Below the pieces are notes generated by a model that searched no databases, was not told the DNA's origin, and was given only the letters and a program-made list of their open reading frames with translations. Position numbers and translations under genes: made by a program. From the NCBI RefSeq assembly GCF_034314165.1, contig NZ_JAVIWK010000001.1, positions 3,735,001 through 3,799,000 on the forward strand: 64,000 bases of DNA. Reading direction: 5' to 3'. This document shows positions 1 through 6,496 of this stretch, piece by piece. How positions within the stretch are numbered: the stretch's first letter is position 1; each line of letters begins with the position of its first letter. This DNA is from Pseudomonas sp. Bout1. GTDB taxonomy: Bacteria > Pseudomonadota > Gammaproteobacteria > Pseudomonadales > Pseudomonadaceae.

Positions 1-120
1 ACGCTCCTGCTCGCACTGGCGCAGAATATTTTGTTGGACCTGAACGGTGCGGCGAGGCAAACGTCCTTCCATAGGAAACGCCGGCGGGAGCCAGACACTG
101 GCATGTTTCACTTCGGACAT
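1..120 (-). CDS. 5' end of a tle1 copy or tle1 scar (partial)
   Basis: Forty codons are visible before the window edge, starting MSEVKHASVW. They match the N-terminus of the Tle1 lipase at 2863-5169 and of the short scar frames at 684-875 and 2125-2316. The ATG overlaps the last 13 bases of the upstream immunity gene, as in every other unit of this array. The sequence ends before the scar junction (about codon 57), so it cannot be told whether this is another truncated remnant or the start of a second intact lipase gene. Confidence 0.6.
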   Translation of the reverse strand, partial: MSEVKHASVWLPPAFPMEGRLPRRTVQVQQNILRQCEQER

Positions 121-629
121 GACTGAGGCTCCGGCAAGTGCAGCGGCGTTTTGATTGGGTATTCAGGGCTACCGTAGGCATAGCAGGAGGTCGTGACCTG
201 GAGTTCATCGCAGGGCAGGAAGTGAACGGTGAGGCCGCAGACTTTTTGGCCGGTGTAGTCGGGGACGGTGACTACTTTGCTGTGCTGGCGTTTTTGCGCT
301 CTTAATTTTCCCGCCCAAGCTTCATATTTGGCTTCGTCAGAAAAACCGGGAAAACCTTTCGAACTACCCGCTCCTGTTTCCCAGTCGACACGCACCGTCA
401 TCCCCGATTTCCAGCGCGACGGGGCGACGTAACAGCAACCTCCCCCGCCCCCCTGGTACGGACCGATGATGTCGATACCCGAACGCCCGTCGACACTGAA
501 ACTATTGATCGCCCAGTGCGTGTGGTTAATGGCTTCGAGCGTGCTGGCCTGAGTACTCTGTACAAGCACAGCTCCAACCAGGCCGCAAAGCGCACCTATT
601 ACTACTCGATACGAAATAGGATGAGACAT
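108..629 (-). CDS. DUF3304 family T6SS lipase immunity protein (Tli1-like), copy E
   Basis: This is one of five tandem relatives and is expected to neutralise the Tle1 phospholipase in the periplasm. The ATG at 629 is chosen because AGGAG lies 8 bases upstream; an in-frame start 17 codons earlier lacks this. The N-terminus has a signal-peptide-like hydrophobic stretch ending in TQAS. The mature part holds the DUF3304 hallmarks GIDIIGPYQGGGGGCC, VPDYTGQK and a Cys-rich C-terminus (LPCDELQVTTSC). It differs from its sisters mainly between VDWETG and VPDYTG. The family assignment is from recognised sequence; the immunity role follows from linkage to tle1. Confidence 0.85.
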   Translation of the reverse strand: MSHPISYRVVIGALCGLVGAVLVQSTQASTLEAINHTHWAINSFSVDGRSGIDIIGPYQGGGGGCCYVAPSRWKSGMTVRVDWETGAGSSKGFPGFSDEAKYEAWAGKLRAQKRQHSKVVTVPDYTGQKVCGLTVHFLPCDELQVTTSCYAYGSPEYPIKTPLHLPEPQSCPK

Positions 630-683
630 GGGTTTTACTCCTGAAGCAGAGCATCGAAACACTGGATCAAACCGATGCATTGC

Positions 684-875
684 TCACCTCACTGACCTTG
701 GCGTAGGTGGCGTAACCCGATAACCAGCTGCCAGGCATAGGGCCTCCTGGTAGCGACGCTCCCGCTCGCACTGGCGCAGAATATTTTGTTGGACCTGAAC
801 GGTTCGGCGAGGCAAACGTCCTTCCATAGGAAACGCCGGTGGGAGCCAGACACTGGCATGTTTCACTTCGGACAT
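684..875 (-). pseudogene. Tle1 deletion scar: N-terminal 57 codons joined to the 3' end
   Basis: This 63-codon open frame matches residues 1-57 of the full Tle1, then jumps out of frame into the DNA that encodes Tle1's last residues, giving the tail TPRSVR. From its start to the next immunity start is 246 bp, against 2,344 bp in the intact unit, so 2,098 bp (not a multiple of three) are missing. The junction is identical to that at 2125-2316, so the deletion predates duplication. The start overlaps the preceding immunity stop. It contains no lipase motif and would be inactive; whether it is translated is unknown. Confidence 0.8.
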
Positions 876-1561
876 GACTGAGGCTCCGGCAAGTGCAGCG
901 GGGTTTTGATTGGGTATTCAGGGCTACCGTAGGCATAGCAGGAGGTCGTGACCTGGAGTTCATCGCAGGGCAGGAAGTGCACGGTGAGGCCGCAGACTTT
1001 TTGGCCGGTGTAGTCAGGAACAGGCACCAACTTCGTGTGTCGACGTTTTTGTGCATCTATCTTTTCAACCCATGCTAAATACTTATCCCAATCTCCAGTT
1101 CCGGGATATCCGCTAGAACTACCAGCCCCTGTTTCCCAATCAACACGCACCGTCATTCCCGGCTGCCAGCGCGACGGTGCTACATAACAGCAACCTCCCC
1201 CACCACCCTGGTAAGGACCGATAATGTCGATACCCGAACGCCCGTCGACACTGAAGCGGTTGATCGCCCAGTGCGTGTGGTTAATGGCTTCGAGCGTGCT
1301 GGCCTGAGCACTCTGTACAAGCACAGCTCCAACCAGGCCGCAGAGCGCACCTATTACTTCTCGATACGAAATAGGGTGAGACCTTGGCGTAGGTGGCGTA
1401 ACCCGATATCCCGCTGCCAGGCATAGGGCATCCTGGTAGCCGCGCTCCTGCTCGCACTGGCGCAGGACATTTTGATGGACCTGAACGGTTCGGCGAGGCA
1501 AACGTCCTTCCATAGGAAACGCCGGTGGGAGCCAGACACTGGCATGTTTCACTTCGGACAT
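863..1561 (-). CDS. Fusion of Tle1 N-terminal scar to a DUF3304 immunity domain, copy D
   Basis: One 232-residue frame begins with the Tle1 N-terminus (about residues 1-61) and runs straight into the immunity sequence from HPISYREV onward. Compared with sister units it lacks 69 bp (spacing 686 rather than 755), which removed the scar's stop codon, the immunity ribosome binding site and the immunity start. The former signal peptide is now an internal hydrophobic segment near residues 68-86, so export is uncertain: it could act as an uncleaved signal anchor, be cleaved, or leave the protein in the cytoplasm. Its variable segment (GSSSGYPGTGDWDKY) is the most divergent of the set. Confidence 0.75.
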   Translation of the reverse strand: MSEVKHASVWLPPAFPMEGRLPRRTVQVHQNVLRQCEQERGYQDALCLAAGYRVTPPTPRSHPISYREVIGALCGLVGAVLVQSAQASTLEAINHTHWAINRFSVDGRSGIDIIGPYQGGGGGCCYVAPSRWQPGMTVRVDWETGAGSSSGYPGTGDWDKYLAWVEKIDAQKRRHTKLVPVPDYTGQKVCGLTVHFLPCDELQVTTSCYAYGSPEYPIKTPLHLPEPQSCPK

Positions 1562-2070
1562 GACTGAGGCTCCGGCAAGTGCAGCGGTGTTTTGATCGGG
1601 TATTCGGGGCTACCGTAGGCATAGCAGGAGGTCGTGACCTGGAGTTCATCGCAGGGCAGGAAGTGGACGGTGAGGCCGCAGACTTTCTGGCCGGTGTAGT
1701 CAGGTACCTGGACAACTTTGCTGTGCTGTCGTTTTTGGGCATCGATTTTGTCTAGCCAGGCATCGTACTTAACCTCGTCAGCAAAACCCGGAAATCCCTT
1801 CGAACTACCAACACCTGTCTCCCAATCAACACGCACCGTCATCCCCGGCTGCCAACGCGACGGCGCTACATAACAACAACCTCCCCCGCCACCCTGATAC
1901 GGACCAATAATGTCGATACCCGAACGACCGTCGACACTGAAACGATTGATCGCCCAATGCGTGTGGTTAATGGCTTCGAGCGTGCTGGCCTGAGTACTCT
2001 GTACAAGCACAGCTCCAACCAGGCCGCAAAGCGCACCTATTACTACTCGATACGAAACAAGGTGAGACAT
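1549..2070 (-). CDS. DUF3304 family T6SS lipase immunity protein (Tli1-like), copy C
   Basis: A 173-residue exported protein starting at the ATG with AGGAG just upstream. It has the same signal peptide and DUF3304 core as its sisters (GPYQGGGGGCC, PDYTGQKVCGL, LPCDELQ). Its variable stretch reads GFPGFADEVKYDAWLDKI. It overlaps the next scar frame by 13 bases, so translation is probably coupled. It lies between the scar at 2125-2316 and the fusion gene at 863-1561. Confidence 0.85.
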   Translation of the reverse strand: MSHLVSYRVVIGALCGLVGAVLVQSTQASTLEAINHTHWAINRFSVDGRSGIDIIGPYQGGGGGCCYVAPSRWQPGMTVRVDWETGVGSSKGFPGFADEVKYDAWLDKIDAQKRQHSKVVQVPDYTGQKVCGLTVHFLPCDELQVTTSCYAYGSPEYPIKTPLHLPEPQSCPK

Positions 2071-2124
2071 AGGTTTTACTCCTGAAGCAGAGCATCGAAA
2101 CACTGGATCAAACCGATTCATTGC

Positions 2125-2316
2125 TCACCTCACTGACCTTGGCGTAGGTGGCGTAACCCGATAACCAGCTGCCAGGCATAGGGCATCCTGGTAGCCGCGC
2201 TCCTGCTCGCACTGGCGCAGGACGTTTTGTTGGACCTGAACGGTGCGGCGAGGCAAACGTCCTTCCATAGGAAACGCCGGCGGGAACCAGACACTGGCAT
2301 GTTTCACTTCGGACAT
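2125..2316 (-). pseudogene. Tle1 deletion scar, second copy
   Basis: A 63-codon frame equivalent to 684-875, with the same junction (CTTGGCGTA followed by GGTGGCGTAACC on the plus strand) and the same out-of-frame tail TPRSVR. It differs from the intact Tle1 N-terminus at only a few residues (for example F instead of L at position 11). It begins inside the stop region of the immunity gene at 2304-2825. The reading frame has stayed open in all visible scars, which may reflect recent duplication or a retained function. Confidence 0.8.
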
Positions 2317-2825
2317 GACTGAGGCTCCGGCAAGTGCAGCGGGGTTTTGATCGGGTATTCGGGGCTACCGTAGGCATAGCAGGAGGTCGTGACCTGGAGT
2401 TCATCGCAGGGCAGGAAGTGGACGGTGAGGCCGCAGATTTTTTGGCCGGTGTAGTCAGGGATGGGAATAGTTTTGCTGAGTTGACGTTTTTGGGCTCGTA
2501 TCTGATCCCTCCAAGCTAGGTATTTAGGTCTATCAGCAAAACCGGGAAAACCTTTTGAACTACCAACACCTGTTTCCCAATCAACACGCACCGTCATCCC
2601 CGGCTGCCAGCGCGACGGCGCTACATAACAGCAACCTCCCCCGCCACCCTGATACGGACCAATAATGTCGATCCCCGAACGCCCATCAACACTAAAGCGG
2701 TTGATTGCCCAGTGCGTGTGGTTAATGGCTTCGAGCGTGCTGGCCTGAGCACTCTGTACAAGCACAGCTCCAATCAGGCCGCAGAGCGCACCTATTACTA
2801 CTCGATACGAAATAGGGTGAGACAT
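2304..2825 (-). CDS. DUF3304 family T6SS lipase immunity protein (Tli1-like), copy B
   Basis: The immunity gene directly downstream of the intact tle1, with 37 bp between the tle1 stop and its ATG. AGGAG precedes the ATG at 2825. It has a signal peptide ending near AQAS, then the DUF3304 core with GPYQGGGGGCC and two conserved Cys near the C-terminus. Its variable segment (GFPGFADRPKYLAWRDQI, then SKTIPIPDY) partly matches that of copy A, which flanks tle1 on the other side; both share FADRPKY. That makes A and B the best candidates for cognate immunity to this lipase (inference). Confidence 0.87.
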   Translation of the reverse strand: MSHPISYRVVIGALCGLIGAVLVQSAQASTLEAINHTHWAINRFSVDGRSGIDIIGPYQGGGGGCCYVAPSRWQPGMTVRVDWETGVGSSKGFPGFADRPKYLAWRDQIRAQKRQLSKTIPIPDYTGQKICGLTVHFLPCDELQVTTSCYAYGSPEYPIKTPLHLPEPQSCPK

Positions 2826-2862
2826 AGGTTTTACTCCTGGAGCAGAGCATCGAAACACTGGA

Positions 2863-5169
2863 TCAAACCGGTGCATTGCTCACCTCACTGACCTTGGCGT
2901 AATACGCATCCCAGTGCGCCTCGATGGCTTGTTGAGCCTGCGCCATACGCTGTGCATCCATGAAGGGAGGTTGAGCCGCAACGGAAGGTCCCGAGGCTGG
3001 CAAAGGCGTAGTCCCGGCAAGCATCGCCGCTTTCGCTTCAGGATTAAGCGCAAGCTCTCTTCTGCTGGCTTCGCCGAAAAACGCCATGCGCTCACGGAAA
3101 TAGCTGCCCATCCACTCGCGCCCAATTGAGTAAAGAAACCAGGCGCGAGAATCGTGTACCTGGTCATCAAACAGCGCACGCAACAGCCCTGCCGGCTGCG
3201 TGGCGTTGCCGGTTTCGTCTACGGTCCCCCGGCTCTTTTCGTCCCAGTGATTACGCTGGCCAGCCGGAGGCGGAAACAGCTGGCTGACCCTGGCCCGCCC
3301 GGCCGCTTTCATCTGACGACACTCGACGCGTGCGTCGGCGGTGATGATGCGTAACACCACTACGGGCGGGGCGTTCGCCGGCAATACTCGACTCAGGCTG
3401 GAGGCCAGGTGATCGGGGTCTCGGTAAGCAGCACCGAACTCCTCGGCGGCTTCGCGCAGTTGGGTTTGCGCCATGTCCGCATCGAAGTCCTTGACCCCGG
3501 GCTCTAGTAGCTTTTTCGGCGTTCGGCCATCGCGTTCGAGGGCCAATTGCTTACGGCGGCTTTTTTCAACCGATGCCTGATTTTTATTACGCTTGGTTTT
3601 GGCTTCATCGCGAACCGCTTTGTCAGCTTCGGTATCGCTCGCCTGAAGGTAGAACGCGGTCTGCTTCAGGCTGGTAAAGGCATAACGGTCGATACGCCAG
3701 GCGGTGATCCAGCCCAACTGCTCACGTGCTGCCTGTTCCAGAGTCGTGGTGGACGTTACGGGTTGATAGCGCTCTGTCTGTTCAGTGGGTAGCGGTTGGG
3801 AAACTGGGGGCAGCCCCAGAGTCATCTGGCGCCAGGCGTTGAAGCGATTGATCAGGACCGGCGCAATACGAAACTCTTCTACGACATCAAATCCCATAGC
3901 CCGCCAAAGTTCATGGCGCAGCCCTATTGGCAGAGCATCTTCGGGGACCTTCAGCGGTGCACCATGTGCGAAGGCGTCGGCATACAAGTCATTCAGCGCG
4001 ATCTGAGAAAGCAGCAGTCGGTCATCCCTGCCTATTGCCTTCCCCTGATCCCCAGGCGGATACCCACCACCCAGATCCGAGTGCACCCCCGGATAGATCA
4101 CTTCCACACTATTCACCGGGTAACTGCCACCCTCACGCCGAATCGACTCCAGCGGAAAACACAGGCGTTGCTCAAAACTCGCTGCAAGGTGCAAGCACCG
4201 CTTGACCAGCCCGCCACCGGGCAACTCCTGGTTGCCATCGGCCCAGCTCATATGACCGTCCGCCCCTGGCAGGATATCGGCGATGCCCACCGAGGCTACG
4301 GTGTCCAGCAACCCCAGGTACTCCACACTCAGGGGAATCTCCAGATCATCCAGTTTCAGGAATGACCGGTAACGCATCAGCTCGTTCAACCAACTGACAA
4401 AGGCCCGAGCAGCTGCTGCGCCGCGGGAAAACCCATAGACGTACAACTTGATACCCAACAACTTCGACGTGCCGGGATTTGGCTGTGCCAACGCAAGGCG
4501 CAACGGTTTTTCAATCGCCTTGAGCTGTTTGCTGAACACACTCGCACGGTTGGAACGACCCATCGCCCACTCCATTCCCGGCACAGTGCCCATGGCCTGG
4601 ACCGCCGCCTTTAGGCTTGCGTTGTCCAGCCGAGGTAAACCCAGCGTGCGCCGCAGGGCGTCGATGAGCATCAACAAACCCCAGTTGATCCGCTCTTCGC
4701 CAAACCAGGCGCCGGCCAGCCCGGCAGCGGTGAAATCCAGGTCGCCCACTTCCGCAAACGGCGTGCCAACGCCGGGCATGTAGTACTTGAAGTACTGGCC
4801 ATTACCAGTGCCCGCCGCATCGGTTAACCGCTGGGCGTTGTCGCTGTGCCCGGTACCGCCGGCATATCCAGCACCGATGGTGGCACGAAACAGCCGGGCG
4901 ATATTGGTCGGGTGCGGCGTCGCGGATTCATACAGATCGTTGTTCAAATTATTGCCGGTGCCGTCGAAGAACAGGCTGATGTGCAACGTCTTGCAGCACG
5001 GTGGCGTAACCCGATAACCGGCTGCCAGGCATAGGGCATCCTGGTAGCCGCGCTCCTGCTCGCACTGGCGCAGAATATTTTGTTGGACCTGAACGGTGCG
5101 GCGAGGCAAACGTCCTTCCATAGGAAACGCCGGTGGGAGCCAGACACTGGCATGTTTCACTTCGGACAT
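2863..5169 (-). CDS. tle1: Tle1-family T6SS phospholipase effector (DUF2235)
   Basis: A 768-residue lipase predicted to be injected by the T6SS and to hydrolyse membrane phospholipids of rival cells. Residues 1-57 form the segment repeated in the scars; the alpha/beta hydrolase part starts near residue 62 (HISLFFDGTGNN). The nucleophile motif GFSRG is at 246-250 (Ser248), with LDTVAS near 289 (candidate Asp) and YPGVHSDLGGGY near 359-370 (candidate His363). These are the features of DUF2235/Tle1. The start overlaps the stop of the immunity gene at 5157-5699 by 13 bases, with GGAG upstream. Lying behind vgrG and a DUF4123 gene, it is probably loaded on that VgrG. Confidence 0.9.
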   Translation of the reverse strand: MSEVKHASVWLPPAFPMEGRLPRRTVQVQQNILRQCEQERGYQDALCLAAGYRVTPPCCKTLHISLFFDGTGNNLNNDLYESATPHPTNIARLFRATIGAGYAGGTGHSDNAQRLTDAAGTGNGQYFKYYMPGVGTPFAEVGDLDFTAAGLAGAWFGEERINWGLLMLIDALRRTLGLPRLDNASLKAAVQAMGTVPGMEWAMGRSNRASVFSKQLKAIEKPLRLALAQPNPGTSKLLGIKLYVYGFSRGAAAARAFVSWLNELMRYRSFLKLDDLEIPLSVEYLGLLDTVASVGIADILPGADGHMSWADGNQELPGGGLVKRCLHLAASFEQRLCFPLESIRREGGSYPVNSVEVIYPGVHSDLGGGYPPGDQGKAIGRDDRLLLSQIALNDLYADAFAHGAPLKVPEDALPIGLRHELWRAMGFDVVEEFRIAPVLINRFNAWRQMTLGLPPVSQPLPTEQTERYQPVTSTTTLEQAAREQLGWITAWRIDRYAFTSLKQTAFYLQASDTEADKAVRDEAKTKRNKNQASVEKSRRKQLALERDGRTPKKLLEPGVKDFDADMAQTQLREAAEEFGAAYRDPDHLASSLSRVLPANAPPVVVLRIITADARVECRQMKAAGRARVSQLFPPPAGQRNHWDEKSRGTVDETGNATQPAGLLRALFDDQVHDSRAWFLYSIGREWMGSYFRERMAFFGEASRRELALNPEAKAAMLAGTTPLPASGPSVAAQPPFMDAQRMAQAQQAIEAHWDAYYAKVSEVSNAPV

Positions 5170-5699
5170 GACTGAGGCTCCGGCAAGTGCAGCGGGGTTT
5201 TGATTGGGTATTCAGGGCTACCGTAGGCATAGCAGGAGGTCGTGACCTGGAGTTCATCGCAGGGCAGGAAATGCACGGTGAGGCCGCAGACTTTCTGGCC
5301 GGTGTAGTCAGGTACCTGGACTAGTTTGCTGTGTTGGCGTTTTTGGGCATTTACCTTTTTCTTCCAGGCAAAATATTTGGGCCTATCAGCAAAGCCGGGG
5401 AACTCATCAGCGAGTTCGCTGACTCCGCTAGCCCCAGTTTCCCAATCGACACGTACGGTCATATCTGGACTCCAGCGCGACGGTGCTACATAACAGCAAC
5501 CGCCACCGCCTCCCTGGTAAGGACCGATAATGTCGATCCCCGAACGACCGTCGACACTGAAACGATTGATCGCCCAGTGGGTGTGGTTTATGGCTTCAAG
5601 AGTGCTGGCCAGGGCGCTTTGCGCGAGCAACACACTCATGAGGGTTCCGACCAGGGCGAGGCGATACCTGCCGTCCGTGGATCTGGGCATATCGTTCAT
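5157..5699 (-). CDS. DUF3304 family T6SS lipase immunity protein (Tli1-like), copy A
   Basis: The immunity gene upstream of tle1. The ATG at 5699 forms an ATGA overlap with the stop of the adaptor gene; a second ATG at 5690 is possible. It differs from the other four copies at the N-terminus, with a separate signal peptide (LALVGTLMSVLLAQSALA), and has a longer variable loop after VDWETG (GASGVSELADEFPGF). The core is otherwise near identical. Making immunity before the lipase in the operon fits a protective role. Confidence 0.87.
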   Translation of the reverse strand: MNDMPRSTDGRYRLALVGTLMSVLLAQSALASTLEAINHTHWAINRFSVDGRSGIDIIGPYQGGGGGCCYVAPSRWSPDMTVRVDWETGASGVSELADEFPGFADRPKYFAWKKKVNAQKRQHSKLVQVPDYTGQKVCGLTVHFLPCDELQVTTSCYAYGSPEYPIKTPLHLPEPQSCPK

Positions 5700-6496
5700 T
5701 TCCTGTCTTCGCTGGAAGGTGCCACGCACGCTTTGCGTAACCTGGTGAGCGTGTGGGCTTCACGCTGGGGATCGAGTAATAACCCGGTCTGGGTGGCATC
5801 GAGCATTGCCGCGTAACACGCCTGAAAGTGCTGCTCGGCACTCCACTCGGATGGCAATGCATCGGCGAGGCTCACCATCGCCACTGCGGCATCGCTGGCG
5901 CAGCTAAGCGTATCCAACTGGCTGTCGCTCAGTTCGGTAGGGGTGAAGGCCTCGGACGGGCGCGTCGTATCGCCAGTACCCAGAAGCCGCTTGAGAAGAC
6001 CGTCGCGATCCAGCCAACTCCAGAAAACAGCCGGGCGTAACCACGGTTGCTGCTGTTGGGGTTCAAGCACATGGCTGAACAGCAACGGGAACACCCGCGG
6101 GTCGTAATAACGCAACAACCCCAGGTACCCGCCATTGCACACTTCCAGACAATAGCTAAGGTGTTCAGCCAAGGACTGGAAAGACCATAGCGAGGTCAAT
6201 ACCAACAATTGCGAGCGACCATCCAGGGCCTGCATCAGGCCTGCCAACCACTGGCGTTGCAGGGGCTGCGCCAAGTCGACACGCACCAGCAGCGGTGACA
6301 GTTCTTCGGCACCGGCCTCCGGCAACCCGGTGAATAATGAATACCAAGGCAGTGCAGGCTCGACACTGAGTACGCTGGGTAGCAATGGGGATTCACTCCC
6401 GGCCTGATCAATGATGATATCCACGCAAGTGATGGACACTTCCGAGCAGGACACTTCCAGCAGCTCTATCCAGGTACCGCGAGGAGCAGAAGTCAT
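5696..6496 (-). CDS. DUF4123 T6SS effector adaptor (Tap/TEC-like chaperone)
   Basis: A 266-residue cytoplasmic protein. DUF4123 proteins bring cargo effectors to the VgrG spike. The sequence includes the typical PWYSLFTGLP region near the N-terminus and GGYLGLLRYYDPRVFPLL in the middle, where DUF4123 proteins carry the RYYDPR motif. The start at 6496 is preferred because it gives an ATGA overlap with the vgrG stop; an upstream frame extension reaches into vgrG. Its place between vgrG and tle1 indicates that it loads this lipase. Confidence 0.88.
   Translation of the reverse strand: MTSAPRGTWIELLEVSCSEVSITCVDIIIDQAGSESPLLPSVLSVEPALPWYSLFTGLPEAGAEELSPLLVRVDLAQPLQRQWLAGLMQALDGRSQLLVLTSLWSFQSLAEHLSYCLEVCNGGYLGLLRYYDPRVFPLLFSHVLEPQQQQPWLRPAVFWSWLDRDGLLKRLLGTGDTTRPSEAFTPTELSDSQLDTLSCASDAAVAMVSLADALPSEWSAEQHFQACYAAMLDATQTGLLLDPQREAHTLTRLRKACVAPSSEDRK

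Noticed and set aside
1..2876. The regular repeats considered as a CRISPR or simple satellite
   Set aside because: The repeat unit is 755 bp, coding, and explained by duplicated immunity genes with effector scars.
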